Below are positions 24,082 to 33,110 of a stretch of DNA of 64,000 nt, piece by piece. The stretch covers positions 1 through 64,000 of the forward strand of contig JAFXJP010000016.1 of NCBI GenBank assembly GCA_017532155.1, given 5' to 3'. The position numbers and the translations under genes are program-made. The notes beneath the pieces were generated by a model that saw only the letters and a program-made list of their open reading frames with translations, ran no database searches and was not told the origin of the DNA. The stretch is from Clostridia bacterium (GTDB lineage Bacteria > Bacillota > Clostridia > Christensenellales > Aristaeellaceae). Every line of letters begins with the position of its first letter. The first letter of the stretch is position 1.

Positions 24082-25935
24082 TTGTTTAGCAAAGAAAACT
24101 TTGAATCCATGACCGTTATCGAACTGCGCAAAGTCGCCCGTGAAAATGGCGTAACCCTCAGCGCCGGTATTTCCAAGCTGGGTATTATCGATCGCCTGTG
24201 TGAAAAGCTGGTAGAAAGCGAGCCCGCTCCCGCGCCTGCTCCTCAGGTACGCCGCGCCGCCGCCATCGTCTCTGATGATGAGGATACGCCTGTTCTCACG
24301 CCCAATGCACCCTTCACCCGCACGCTGCCCACTTCTTCTGTTCCGCGCCCCGTCGCGCCGCAGCCGACGCCTTCCATGCGCCCTGTGCCGCAGCAGCCTA
24401 CGGTAAACCGCGGCAATGTGCCTGGCACCAACAAGCCCGTATTCTCGCTGGAAGGCGTGCGCGCCTGGCATAATCCGCGCACCTACCAGCAGCCAAGCGC
24501 CTCGCCTTATGGCCAGCAGCGCCCCGCACCGCGCCCGCAGCAGCCTGCCACGCCCTATGGCCAGCAGCGCCCTGTGCAGCGTCCTTTCCAGACCGTTTCC
24601 CGCTTTGGTCCTGACGCCGCGCAAACGCCCGCGCCCGAAGCCCCCGCTGCCGAGCCTTCCATCCGTCCGGAAGCCGAAGCTGCGCCCCAGTCCACTTTCC
24701 AGGCTGCGCCTGCGCCTGATTTCCGTGCACGCACATCCTTTAATCCTCTGCGCGAAAGCACGCCTGCGCCCGCCGTTCCTGCTGAGGCGCCTGCGATTGC
24801 ACTGCCCGATCTGCTCGCCATGGGCGATGTAACGGACAGCACCGGCGTACTGGAAATCCATCCGGAGGGCTATGGTTTCCTGCGCACCGGCAATTTCCTG
24901 CAGGGCAGCCATGACGTATACGTCTCCAATGCACAGATCCGCCGCTTCCATCTGAAAAACGGCGATCTGATCACAGGCAAAACGCGTCCTCAGCGCGAAA
25001 ATGACCGTTACTGCGCCATGCTCTACATCACCGAGATCAACGGTGTTGTGCCCGATGATCTGCAGACCCGCGTTTCCTTCGAATCGCTGACCGCGCTGCC
25101 GCCCGACAGGCAGATAAAGCTCGCAGACAGCAAGGATGATCCCGAAGCGCTGCAGCTGATTGACCTGGTCGCGCCCATCGGCTTTGGCCAGCGCGCGCTG
25201 ATCATCGCGCCGCCGCGCAGCGGAAAAACGCAATTGCTGCGCAGCATGGCCGCCTCTATCCACGCGCACTATCCCGAAACGCATATCATATCGCTGCTGC
25301 TGGGCGAGCGTCCGGAGGAGCTTTACGCTGCGCGCAAGGAGCTTCCTGGCCAGGTGGTGTACGCCACCTTCGATGAGCCTACCGAAAATCAGCTGCGCGT
25401 ATCGGAGCTGGCGCTTGAGCATGCGCTTCGCCTGGTGGAGCAAAAGAAGGACGTCATTCTCTTTGTTGACAGCCTCACCTCGCTTTGCCGCGCCTACAGC
25501 GACGCTGCGCCGCAGAATGCCCGTATGCTGCAGGGCGGCCTGGCCGCCGGCGCCGTCAACAGACCCAAGCGCCTCTTCGGCGCCGCCCGCAAGCTGGAGG
25601 AAGGCGGCAGCCTGACGGTCATTGCCGTCATGACGGCCGATACCCTCAGCCCGCTTGACAATGCGATTGCTGATGAATTCCACGGCGCTGCCAATATGAA
25701 GCTGCGTCTGGTTCGCTCGGCCAGCGCTCTTCTCACGCCCATGATCGACCTGAATGAAAGCGGCACGCGCAATGCACAGCTGATGCTGAATGAAGATCAG
25801 CTCTCCTGCGCGCAGCAGATCCGCGTACTGGCGCAGAAAAAAGGCAGCGAAGAGGCCATCCGCCTCCTGCTGCCCCTGATGAAGAAAGCTCGCTCTGCCA
25901 AAACACTCTCTGCGCAGCTGGCCGATATCGATTAA
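24082..25935 (+). CDS. rho: Transcription termination factor Rho with long disordered insert
   Basis: 617 residues. N-terminal Rho SAP-like domain (about 5-45), a roughly 190-residue Pro/Ala/Gln-rich low-complexity insert (about 47-245), the cold-shock-like RNA-binding fold (HPEGYGFLRTGNFLQGSHDV, about 255-325), and the hexameric ATPase core: Walker A IAPPRSGKTQ with Lys382, GERPEEL with the catalytic Glu, Walker B FVDSLTSLCRAY, and the RPKRLFGAARKLEEGGSLT region. Canonical Rho has DERPEEV where this has GERPEEL, and Arg in place of the first Walker-A Lys. TTG start with AAGGAGG 8 nt upstream. Cytoplasmic RNA-dependent helicase. Confidence 0.95.
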   Translation: MFSKENFESMTVIELRKVARENGVTLSAGISKLGIIDRLCEKLVESEPAPAPAPQVRRAAAIVSDDEDTPVLTPNAPFTRTLPTSSVPRPVAPQPTPSMRPVPQQPTVNRGNVPGTNKPVFSLEGVRAWHNPRTYQQPSASPYGQQRPAPRPQQPATPYGQQRPVQRPFQTVSRFGPDAAQTPAPEAPAAEPSIRPEAEAAPQSTFQAAPAPDFRARTSFNPLRESTPAPAVPAEAPAIALPDLLAMGDVTDSTGVLEIHPEGYGFLRTGNFLQGSHDVYVSNAQIRRFHLKNGDLITGKTRPQRENDRYCAMLYITEINGVVPDDLQTRVSFESLTALPPDRQIKLADSKDDPEALQLIDLVAPIGFGQRALIIAPPRSGKTQLLRSMAASIHAHYPETHIISLLLGERPEELYAARKELPGQVVYATFDEPTENQLRVSELALEHALRLVEQKKDVILFVDSLTSLCRAYSDAAPQNARMLQGGLAAGAVNRPKRLFGAARKLEEGGSLTVIAVMTADTLSPLDNAIADEFHGAANMKLRLVRSASALLTPMIDLNESGTRNAQLMLNEDQLSCAQQIRVLAQKKGSEEAIRLLLPLMKKARSAKTLSAQLADID

Positions 25936-26885
25936 TCGCCGCGCAGCACACATACGGCATAGCCCAGATTATCCGCGCTGACCAGGCAGCTATAGCCTTC
26001 CGGCATGGGAAACGCTGCGCCCAACGCATCCATCGGGACGCACAGGATCACTACATCCCCCGTCTCCCGCGCGATGGTCAGTGCGCCATATGTATGCAGC
26101 GCGTCCAGGTATTCTTCCAGGCACCAGCCAGTCGCCTGCATCACCAGCGCATGCTCCCGCCCCACATAGCGGAAATGCAAGCTCTCGTTCTGCACGCCCG
26201 TCAGCATCGCTTTTTCTGGCGGATAACGCCGGATAAAGCCGTACCGCCATGCATTCTCCCGCAGCCACAGGCCGTCTGTGCCCCTGTCCAGCGCATCCTG
26301 GCAGGACCAGTCCAGCGCGCCTGTAAACTGCAGATCAAAGCATGTGGCCAGCTGATGCTCGCTATGCCCGCTGTCGGGCACATCCCGCCGTGCAGCGCTG
26401 AGCGCCGCCGCCGTTGTCATGGTCTTGCGATACGTCTCAAAGGCTGCATCCTGCAGCGCATGCTGCTCGCTGGGCGCACGCATTCCCGCCGTGATCCATG
26501 TGCGGAGCAGCGGATTATCTGCGCATAAATCGCACAGGGCGTAAATTGTCTCCTCTGATAAGGATACATCCTGCGCAGCGGGCACATACAGCCCCACCAT
26601 TTTTCGCACATTGCGCGCCTGCTGCGAGGGCATATCTTGCGGCAGCGGCGTCTGCTGATTCACATACAAAAGCTGCCCCTTCAGCAGCGTCTGCCGCGAA
26701 AAGTGCGTCATTTTTGCTGTTTCAGGCAGGCCTTGCGCGCCGACGTACACACTTGTCTCCCCGTGCTGTGCAAGCAGCACACGGGCAGATACCGCCGTTT
26801 CCTCCCGAAAATACGCGCCGGTGAACAGCATCAGCATCAGCGCAATCAGCACCAGGCCAAGTGCTGCACGGTAACCTTTTTTCAT
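25932..26885 (-). CDS. VanY-type D-alanyl-D-alanine carboxypeptidase
   Basis: 317 residues with an N-terminal membrane anchor/signal (about 7-24). The C-terminal domain has the VanY zinc motifs SEHQLATCFDL (His and Asp ligands) and NESLHFRYVG (catalytic Glu and third ligand His), with WLRENAWRYGFIRRYP between them, as in the family. It would trim terminal D-Ala from peptidoglycan stem peptides outside the cell. The usual SxHxxGxAxD glycine is replaced by Ala/Thr, so it is somewhat divergent. ATG at 26885 with GGAGGG upstream. Its 3' end overlaps rho by 4 nt. Confidence 0.85.
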   Translation of the reverse strand: MKKGYRAALGLVLIALMLMLFTGAYFREETAVSARVLLAQHGETSVYVGAQGLPETAKMTHFSRQTLLKGQLLYVNQQTPLPQDMPSQQARNVRKMVGLYVPAAQDVSLSEETIYALCDLCADNPLLRTWITAGMRAPSEQHALQDAAFETYRKTMTTAAALSAARRDVPDSGHSEHQLATCFDLQFTGALDWSCQDALDRGTDGLWLRENAWRYGFIRRYPPEKAMLTGVQNESLHFRYVGREHALVMQATGWCLEEYLDALHTYGALTIARETGDVVILCVPMDALGAAFPMPEGYSCLVSADNLGYAVCVLRGD

Positions 26886-26954
26886 TACGCATCCCTCCTG
26901 CATCCATTATTGACCGTACACAGTCACTTTATACATACAGAAAGGTGATATATC

Positions 26955-27992
26955 ATGTCCATCACAGTTCTTCCCTTCGGCGCGCTGCAAGGCCGCACAG
27001 CCCAGCTGTATACCATCACCAATGCATCCGGCGCATCCGTCAGCCTGTGCGATTTTGGCGCACACCTTGTATCGGTCCGCGTACCCGATCGCACGGGTCA
27101 TCTGGGCGACGTCTGCCTGGGCTTTGAAAATGCCGCTGCCTACGATCAGATTGAATACTCCTTCTTCGGTGGCACCATCGGCCGCGTGGGCAACCGCATC
27201 GCCGACGGCAAGTTCACTCTGAACGGCAAAGAGTACTCCCTGTATCAGAACAACGCCAGCAACTCGCTGCATGGCGGCCAGTTCGGCTTTGATCGTCGCT
27301 GGTGGGATGGGGCCATTACGGGCGAAAACCAGGTTACCTTCACGCGCATCAGCCCGGATGGCGAAGAAAACTATCCCGGCACAATGCAGGTTTCTGTCTG
27401 CTTTACCTGGACGGAGGATAATACCCTCCGCATTGCCTACAAGGCCGTATCTGATCAGGACACGCTGTGCAACCTGACCAACCACGCCTATTTCAACCTC
27501 GGCAATACTGCTGACATCCTCGATCATGAAGTGATGGTCTGCGCAGATACCATCACAGCCGTGCGCGAGGATCTGATCCCAACCGGCATCGACGCGCCGG
27601 TTGACGGCCTGCCCTGTGATCTAAGATCGCCTACTGTCATTCGCGATGGCCTTGCCAGAAGCCAGGAATATCCCATCATGATTTCCGCCAAGGGCTACGA
27701 CTTTAACTACCCCATCCCCGGCGAAGGCTTGCGCCTGTGCGCCACCGCCTATGCAGCCGATTCCGGCCGCCTGATGGAGGTATTTACCACCGAGCCCTGC
27801 ATGCAGCTGTACACCGGCCAGTACATGGATGCCGACGGCCGCGGCGGCGTGCATTACGGCGCGCACGGCGGCTTTGCGATGGAAACGCAGCATCACCCCG
27901 ACGCCATCCATCATCCGCAATTCCCCAGCATCGTACTGAAGGCGAATGATACATACCAGACAGTCACCGAATACCGCTTCAGCGTAAAATAA
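26955..27992 (+). CDS. galM: Aldose 1-epimerase (mutarotase)
   Basis: 345-residue cytoplasmic enzyme that interconverts alpha and beta anomers of hexoses. Signatures: GGTIGRVGNRIADGKF, NASNSLHGG, the catalytic His in LTNHAYFNLG and the catalytic Glu in FAMETQHHPDA near residue 312. GAAAGGTGAT precedes the ATG. Single gene between the divergent VanY-like gene and a bidirectional terminator; no galactose genes adjacent. Confidence 0.95.
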   Translation: MSITVLPFGALQGRTAQLYTITNASGASVSLCDFGAHLVSVRVPDRTGHLGDVCLGFENAAAYDQIEYSFFGGTIGRVGNRIADGKFTLNGKEYSLYQNNASNSLHGGQFGFDRRWWDGAITGENQVTFTRISPDGEENYPGTMQVSVCFTWTEDNTLRIAYKAVSDQDTLCNLTNHAYFNLGNTADILDHEVMVCADTITAVREDLIPTGIDAPVDGLPCDLRSPTVIRDGLARSQEYPIMISAKGYDFNYPIPGEGLRLCATAYAADSGRLMEVFTTEPCMQLYTGQYMDADGRGGVHYGAHGGFAMETQHHPDAIHHPQFPSIVLKANDTYQTVTEYRFSVK

Positions 27993-28000
27993 GCAAATAA

Positions 28001-28030
28001 AAAGAGGACGCAAAAGCGTCCTCTTTTATT
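28001..28030. terminator. Bidirectional terminator after galM
   Basis: Stem AAAGAGGACGC / GCGTCCTCTTT with AAAA loop and T-runs on both sides. Confidence 0.88.
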
Positions 28031-28388
28031 TTGCCAGCAATTCCGCCTGTTTTTTCTTGGGCAGACTTTTAAAAACCAATTCGTAGGATTTATCCAGCAT
28101 CGTGCGCACCAGCGCATCCGGCACCTCGCCGTCCGGGCGGATTGAATTCCAGTGCAGTTTATTCATATAATAGCCAGGCAAAATATCCGGATACTGCCCC
28201 CGCAGAAATTCGCCTTCCGCTGGCTCCAGCTTGAGCGTGATATAGTACGGCTGGCCCGCTTCATTCATACAGATGGCAGCAAACATTTTATCGCCCAGCA
28301 AATAACGCTGCCAACCCCATTCGGCCTTAAAATCGCTTGTCACGCCCTGCTTTTGCTTGAGATATGCGTCAATCCATGGATACTTCAT
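28026..28388 (-). CDS. MmcQ/YjbR-family protein
   Basis: 120 residues of the YjbR (CyaY-like fold) family. Pattern seen: FKAEWGWQRYLLGDKMFAAI, YITLKLEPAEGEFLRGQYPD, and GYYMNKLHWNSIRPDGEVPD, where the KxHWN(S) signature is diagnostic. Members may bind DNA, but no defined function exists. The ATG at 28388 has GGAGGCG 5 nt upstream; an earlier frame extension overlaps its promoter. Confidence 0.9.
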   Translation of the reverse strand: MKYPWIDAYLKQKQGVTSDFKAEWGWQRYLLGDKMFAAICMNEAGQPYYITLKLEPAEGEFLRGQYPDILPGYYMNKLHWNSIRPDGEVPDALVRTMLDKSYELVFKSLPKKKQAELLAK

Positions 28389-28406
28389 CCAATCGCCTCC
28401 GGATGA

Positions 28407-28436
28407 ATTATAGCACAGTGCTATCTTTTGCTGCAA
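28407..28436 (-). promoter_or_regulatory. Promoter of the YjbR-family gene
   Basis: On the minus strand TTGCAG (28436-28431), 18-nt spacer, TATAAT (28412-28407), with the transcription start close to the ribosome-binding site. Confidence 0.75.
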
Positions 28437-28453
28437 TTGTTTTCACATAAATA

Positions 28454-28479
28454 GGGGCACTGCATTTCTGCAGCGCCCC
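28454..28479 (-). terminator. Terminator of the secreted hydrolase gene
   Basis: On the minus strand GGGGCGCTGCA-GAAA-TGCAGTGCCCC then TATTTAT. Confidence 0.65.
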
Positions 28480-28494
28480 AAGGAGGATTATCAA

Positions 28495-29802
28495 TTACTT
28501 GGCAGCAACATGCTCGATGATGATGCCGGTGGGAGTGGAGTATTCGAAGCCGGGCCAATAGGTGTGCTTTTCGGGATCGGTAGAGTACACCACGTTGCGG
28601 CCGATTTCTTCCTTCACGTTCAGATAGTCCATCTTGGCTTCGTCGCCCTTGAGCTTGGCATCAAAGAACGCAGTCAGGAAGTGCGCGTTGTAGCCGTTCA
28701 GGCGCCAGTTGTCCCAAACGCCGTCTGCCCAGCGGCGGGCATCCGCGTAATCGCGCTTGTGTGCCTCAAGAGGCGTGGGGTTGGGAGAGGCGGAATGGTT
28801 GAGCAGCTCGTAGGTCACATAGTAGCGATCGGTATTGACGGAAGCTGCAAACATTTCACGCACGCCGGCATAAGGAACGATCTGGTCGGCATTGCCCTGG
28901 ATCCACAGGGTGGGCGTAGTGATGTTGGCGAAGGAATCCAGATCGAACAGCGCACGGCCCCAGGGAGCAAACAGCACCGCAGCGTCAACACGCTCGTCGC
29001 CCTTGAAGTCTTCCGCTTCGGTCAGCAGATCCGCATAGGCAGCGTACTGGGTCAGAGTGCCTTCGCTCAGCTTAGCGCCGATGGTGCGCAGCGCGCCATA
29101 GCCGCCGAAGCTGTAGCCAACCAGGCCGATCTTTTCAGGATTCATCATGCCCTTGAGCCAACCGTCGGCGTTGAGCACTTCCACCTGGCCAATCACAAAG
29201 CGCTGGTCAACGGTACGATTGATGATGGAGCCGGTGTAGGCGATGGCAGGGTTGAAGTCGGTGTAGGTAGAATCAGTATGGTCAATGGCGATAACGACAT
29301 AGCCCTTGGTGGCCATGTTTTCACCGATCCAGCTCATCAGATAGCGGTTGCCCGGATAGCCGTGGCTGACCACGATGACAGGATAGGGGCCGCCCTCGAG
29401 GTAGGGCTCGGCGTCGCGCATAGCGCGGCCCATGTAATCAAAGGCTTCCAGGTCGCCTTCGTCAATGCGGCCGATGTAATCGGTGTAGGAGCTGAGCTGC
29501 TTGGCGCCTTCAGCGATCTTGGCAGGATACCACACTTCCAGCGTGTGCTTTCTGTCGTACAGGGGGCGGGGATTGGCTTCAGTGATGTTGGCCAGATCCA
29601 CTTCTTCAGGATTCACTACTTCGATGGTACGTACGCCGATGGCGTATTCACCGCGATAGCCCAGCACAGGCGCGCCGGAAACCGCGTCGCCAATGATGGC
29701 GCCGATCGGATAACCTTCTTCATACACGAACTGGTCAGCACCAGCCACGGTGAAAGAGAAGCACAGCACCAGCATGAGCAGGAAAGCAAAGGTCTTCTTC
29801 AT
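28495..29802 (-). CDS. Secreted alpha/beta hydrolase (PAF-acetylhydrolase/dienelactone-hydrolase-like)
   Basis: 435 residues. Signal peptide about 1-22 (LLMLVLCFSFTVAGA), then an alpha/beta hydrolase: oxyanion HGYPGNR, nucleophile elbow GYSFGGYG with the catalytic Ser, acid region WIQGNADQIVPY, and His in LLNHSASP. The overall plan resembles platelet-activating-factor acetylhydrolase and dienelactone hydrolases. It is likely an extracellular esterase or lipase; the substrate is unknown. ATG at 29802 (GAAAGGAG upstream). Single gene with its own promoter and terminator. Confidence 0.83.
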   Translation of the reverse strand: MKKTFAFLLMLVLCFSFTVAGADQFVYEEGYPIGAIIGDAVSGAPVLGYRGEYAIGVRTIEVVNPEEVDLANITEANPRPLYDRKHTLEVWYPAKIAEGAKQLSSYTDYIGRIDEGDLEAFDYMGRAMRDAEPYLEGGPYPVIVVSHGYPGNRYLMSWIGENMATKGYVVIAIDHTDSTYTDFNPAIAYTGSIINRTVDQRFVIGQVEVLNADGWLKGMMNPEKIGLVGYSFGGYGALRTIGAKLSEGTLTQYAAYADLLTEAEDFKGDERVDAAVLFAPWGRALFDLDSFANITTPTLWIQGNADQIVPYAGVREMFAASVNTDRYYVTYELLNHSASPNPTPLEAHKRDYADARRWADGVWDNWRLNGYNAHFLTAFFDAKLKGDEAKMDYLNVKEEIGRNVVYSTDPEKHTYWPGFEYSTPTGIIIEHVAAK

Positions 29803-29903
29803 GTTTTTTCTCCTTTCGTTATTGCTTACCGCAGGGTACACTCCGCCCTCAGCGGTAAACGGTTACAAATATGTCGAGCCTCAAACGCCCTTGATTTAAC
29901 CTT

Positions 29904-29932
29904 ATTGTATCATTCGTTTCATTTCTTTGCAA
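29904..29932 (-). promoter_or_regulatory. Promoter of the secreted hydrolase gene
   Basis: On the minus strand TTGCAA (29932-29927), 17-nt spacer, TACAAT (29909-29904). Confidence 0.72.
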
Positions 29933-30051
29933 TACTAAATACTTTCTATCTGATATATAATATTTATATATCATTCTTATCGTTTCTTTTAGAAATTATA
30001 ATGTATAAATTTTTCTTTTGGCCATATGAGATATATCAAAATTGATATAAT

Positions 30052-30092
30052 AAAAAAGCATCCCGAAGTTATCTATGCTTCGGGATGCTTTC
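30052..30092 (-). terminator. Terminator of the rpmH-rnpA-yidD-yidC-jag operon
   Basis: On the minus strand AAAGCATCCCGAAG / CTTCGGGATGCTTT with a 9-nt loop followed by TTTTTTATTAT. Confidence 0.9.
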
Positions 30093-30102
30093 TTATGTCT
30101 AT

Positions 30103-31083
30103 TTATTCGGCCTCGGTGGTCTGCACTTCTTCGGCAGTCTCTACAGCCTTGTTTTCCTGCGCCTTGCGGGCCGCCTTATTGACGGTAATCACCACATGAC
30201 GGTTGGGTTCTTCACCTTCGGAATGGGTGGTAACCGCAGGATTGCCCTGCAGCGCGGAGTGCAGAATGCGGCGCTCATAGGGATTCATGGGCTCCATGGA
30301 TACACGGCGGCCGGTCTTGACCGCACGGTTGGCCATACGATTGGCCAGGCGGATGAGCGCCTCCTCGCGGCGGGCACGGTAGCCTTCGGTATCCAGGGTA
30401 ACGCGGATGTATTCGCCGCGGCCCTTATTCACCTGCAGGCTGGTCAGGTACTGCAGCGCATCCAGCGTTTCGCCGCGACGGCCGATCAGGATGCCCTGAG
30501 AATCGCCCTGCATGTTCACGCGGACATTGCCTTCTTCGTCCGTATTGACGTCAACAGACACTTCCACGCCCATCAGCTGGGTGAGCTCCTGCAGGAAGCT
30601 CTGCGCACGGCCGGCGGCAGTGGCGGGATCCTTCTGCTCGGCAGGCGCAACGGGCTTCTTTTCAGCAGGCGCCTTCTTTTCAGTGGGCTTTTTCTGCTGC
30701 TTCTTGGCGGCAGGCTTCTTTTCAGCCGCCGGCTTTTCTTCCTTCTTTTCGGCGGCAGGCTTCTCAGCCTTCTCGGTCTTCTCGGCCTTTTCCTTCTTGG
30801 GGGCAGCAGGCTTCTTTTCGGCATTCTGGCGGCGCTGCTTCTTTTCAACAGGCGTATCCAGAGAATCCGCAAACAGGGAATGGGTGTCAAGGACGGTCTT
30901 TTCTTCTTCGATCGCCGTTACACGCACACGCCAGGGACGGCTGCCAAACAGGCCAAACAGGCCCTTGCTGCCTTCTTCAATATCCTCTACGGTTACTTCA
31001 CCGATGGTCAGATTCAGCTCTGCCAGGCCGGCGTCAATCGCCTCTTCACGGGTCTTACCCGTGGCTTCAAACGTCTTTTTCAT
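30103..31083 (-). CDS. khpB: RNA-binding protein KhpB (Jag/SpoIIIJ-associated)
   Basis: 326 residues. Jag_N domain (1-50; EATGKTREEAIDAGLAEL, SKGLFGLFGSRP), a long Lys/Glu/Pro/Ala-rich linker (about 78-150), a KH domain with the GxxG loop LIGRRGETLDALQYL (about 205), and a C-terminal R3H domain (RRVSMEPMNPYERRILHS). Binds RNA in the cytoplasm and is linked to cell size and, historically, to SpoIIIJ. Start overlaps the yidC stop by 1 nt. The linker is longer than in Bacillus Jag. Confidence 0.95.
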   Translation of the reverse strand: MKKTFEATGKTREEAIDAGLAELNLTIGEVTVEDIEEGSKGLFGLFGSRPWRVRVTAIEEEKTVLDTHSLFADSLDTPVEKKQRRQNAEKKPAAPKKEKAEKTEKAEKPAAEKKEEKPAAEKKPAAKKQQKKPTEKKAPAEKKPVAPAEQKDPATAAGRAQSFLQELTQLMGVEVSVDVNTDEEGNVRVNMQGDSQGILIGRRGETLDALQYLTSLQVNKGRGEYIRVTLDTEGYRARREEALIRLANRMANRAVKTGRRVSMEPMNPYERRILHSALQGNPAVTTHSEGEEPNRHVVITVNKAARKAQENKAVETAEEVQTTEAE

Positions 31084-32147
31084 TACTTTACGCTCCCCTT
31101 ACCTACGGTCTTGACCTGCGTTTCTTCCTTGGCCTCCTTGTAGTCCAGGTACTTATTCAGCGCGATGGACTGGACAGTTGCGAAGATATTGATGGTTACC
31201 CAGTACAGAGCAAAGCCAGCATTGCTGGTCAAGCAGATGAACACGGAGAAAATGGGGAAGAAGTACTTCATGAAGGCGTTCATTCCCTTCTGCTGATCAG
31301 CCTGCTGATTGTTGCCTTCGGGCTGCGCAGTCGCAGGGTTGAGCTTGGTCATCAGTACCTGCGTAACGCCGGAAAGCACAGGCAGGATCAGCAGACCGTT
31401 GAAGTTTTTGAACAGCGTCACGCTGAAGAGCATGAAGTTGACGTCCTTCCAGCCGGTCACATGGGCAGCCTCTTCCACGTACAGGGGCATCTGCTGCAGG
31501 GCGGGAATGATGTAGGTGTTGATGGTGGTCTGCATGGCCTTGGAGGACTCGAAGTTGAGGATCTCAGCCTGGGTCAGCTCCAGCGCAGCAGGAACAGCTG
31601 CGCGGATGCTGTCCACCATCGCCTCAATGCGCGCCACATCCATGCTGGCCAGCATGGTCTGCCACATTTCAGCCGTGATACCCATCAGGGCGCTGGCGTC
31701 AACCGCCACGCTCTTGAAGGGAGAGTCGGGCATGTAAACGTTCTTGACCCACAGGAAGCTCTCGTACAGCGGCACTTCGCCGTTGAGGAAGGAAACTACC
31801 TGCTCGATCAGCTTTTCGTTGGCGATATCGCGCATAGCATAGAACATGCAGAAAAGGATGGGCCACTGCAAAAGCATCGGCAGGCAGCCGGACAGAGGAT
31901 TGTACTTTTCCTTCTGCATCAGCTCAGTCTGCTTTCTCTGCAGGCGTTCCTTATCGTTGCCGTACTTCTGCTGCAGAGCGTTCAGCTTGGGCTGAATCTT
32001 CTGCATTTTGCGCATGCCCTTGCGGGACTTATACTCAAAGGGCGTCAGGATGATGCGGATGAACAGCGTGAAGCAGATGACCGCTACGCCGTAATTGGAA
32101 GTGAGATTATAGAACCAGTCCAGAATCCCTCTCAGAAAATCAGTCAT
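31083..32147 (-). CDS. yidC: Membrane protein insertase YidC/Oxa1
   Basis: 354 residues with about five to six hydrophobic segments; inserts and folds membrane proteins with or without SecYEG. Signatures: NYGVAVICFTLFIRIILTPF, KMQKIQPKLNALQQKYGND, PLSGCLPMLLQWPI, and a C-terminal FALYWVTINIFATVQS. Unlike Bacillus SpoIIIJ it lacks a lipobox, and it has an enlarged loop (about 130-215) between membrane segments. Starts 3 nt before the yidD stop region in the same operon. Confidence 0.97.
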   Translation of the reverse strand: MTDFLRGILDWFYNLTSNYGVAVICFTLFIRIILTPFEYKSRKGMRKMQKIQPKLNALQQKYGNDKERLQRKQTELMQKEKYNPLSGCLPMLLQWPILFCMFYAMRDIANEKLIEQVVSFLNGEVPLYESFLWVKNVYMPDSPFKSVAVDASALMGITAEMWQTMLASMDVARIEAMVDSIRAAVPAALELTQAEILNFESSKAMQTTINTYIIPALQQMPLYVEEAAHVTGWKDVNFMLFSVTLFKNFNGLLILPVLSGVTQVLMTKLNPATAQPEGNNQQADQQKGMNAFMKYFFPIFSVFICLTSNAGFALYWVTINIFATVQSIALNKYLDYKEAKEETQVKTVGKGSVK

Positions 32148-32150
32148 TTT

Positions 32151-32399
32151 TCAGTTTTCGTCCTTCCTGATGGTCGTGTCAATCGCCTTTGGCACGGGAT
32201 CATACCCGCCCTTGGCGAAGGGATTGCATCGGATGATTCTCTTCGCCGCCAGGTAGCCACCGTAAACCGGCCCAAAACGTTCCACCGCCTCCATGGCGTA
32301 TTCGGAACAGGTGGGAATGTATTTGCACGCGGGTGGCAGGAGCGGACTTATATTCCGCTTATAGAAGCGCAGAGATTTGAGCATCATTCGCTTCATCAC
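32151..32399 (-). CDS. yidD: Membrane protein insertion efficiency factor YidD
   Basis: 82 residues with the complete family core [36 protein letters not shown] and [13 protein letters not shown]. Small inner-membrane-associated protein that helps YidC-dependent insertion. Operon order rnpA-yidD-yidC is conserved across bacteria. Confidence 0.97.
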   Translation of the reverse strand: MMKRMMLKSLRFYKRNISPLLPPACKYIPTCSEYAMEAVERFGPVYGGYLAAKRIIRCNPFAKGGYDPVPKAIDTTIRKDEN

Positions 32400-32424
32400 T
32401 TCTGATCACCCCGGTCTTATGCCT

Positions 32425-32757
32425 TTACATATCGCGATACAGTTTCTGACGGCGGAGAAGGGAATTCATCGTCTTCTCAAGCTGCTGATAGGATGCCCCA
32501 GCAGCGTCCGGTCGGGCCGTGAACACATAAAAGCCATTTTTCAGATTATCCATCTGCAAACGGAAGCATTCGCGCATACGGCGCTTGACGCGGTTGCGCG
32601 TCACGGCGTTGCCCACTTTTTTGCTTACCGAAAAGCCCACCTGCAGCTTGCTGGCGCGCACGTAGGTAAGCCCCATTTCGCGGCCGCCTGCGCCCTTGCC
32701 CTTACGGTAAACATAGTGAAATTGCTTGTTTTTACGGATGCGATAGGCTTTTTGCAT
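32425..32757 (-). CDS. rnpA: Ribonuclease P protein component
   Basis: 110 residues; the protein partner of RNase P RNA in tRNA (and tmRNA) 5' maturation. RNR motif present as VGNAVTRNRVKRRMRE, with GFSVSKKVGNAV before it. A GC-rich hairpin lies in the 120 nt between rpmH and this gene. Confidence 0.97.
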   Translation of the reverse strand: MQKAYRIRKNKQFHYVYRKGKGAGGREMGLTYVRASKLQVGFSVSKKVGNAVTRNRVKRRMRECFRLQMDNLKNGFYVFTARPDAAGASYQQLEKTMNSLLRRQKLYRDM

Positions 32758-32784
32758 GGCTTTCTCTCATGTTTTCCGGCATGG

Positions 32785-32831
32785 AAAACCCGCCCCGGTC
32801 TGTTGCTCGATGGCAGGCCACGGGGCGGGTT
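32785..32831 (-). terminator. GC-rich hairpin between rpmH and rnpA
   Basis: On the minus strand AACCCGCCCCG / CGGGGCGGGTT followed by TTCCATG. Likely a partial terminator that lets the abundant rpmH message exceed rnpA; not a classic U-tract. Confidence 0.6.
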
Positions 32832-32877
32832 AAGCCATGCTACGTCGGTCAGTCGTGCTTAAAGCACGACCGCAGGA

Positions 32878-33012
32878 TTACACGGTCAGTTCCTTGCGGC
32901 CACGACGACGGCGGGCGGCCAGAACACGACGGCCGTTCTTGGTGGACATACGGGCACGGAAGCCATGCACCTTGCTGCGCTGACGCTTCTTGGGCTGATA
33001 CGTACGGAACAT
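32878..33012 (-). CDS. rpmH: Large-subunit ribosomal protein L34
   Basis: 44-residue, highly basic L34: begins [20 protein letters not shown] and ends [11 protein letters not shown], the standard pattern. Too short for the length cut-off of many gene finders. GAGAGAAG lies upstream. First gene of the rpmH-rnpA-yidD-yidC-khpB operon, driven by a near-consensus promoter. Confidence 0.97.
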   Translation of the reverse strand: MFRTYQPKKRQRSKVHGFRARMSTKNGRRVLAARRRRGRKELTV

Positions 33013-33110
33013 GTTTTCTTCTCTCCTTACTTTAATGACGTCACGCGCAATGCGCGTTTATCACAATCATTCATTTGCTGCCAGAATTTTTGACACTAAA
33101 CAGCCTTAAT

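Larger units (their letters stand above)
29803..30102. other. AT-rich intergenic region between hydrolase promoter and jag terminator
   Basis: Contains the hydrolase leader and promoter on the right-to-left strand and the jag terminator at the far end. The central part (29935-30050) is very A/T-rich with TATATAAT-like runs; I see no gene in it. Confidence 0.6.
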
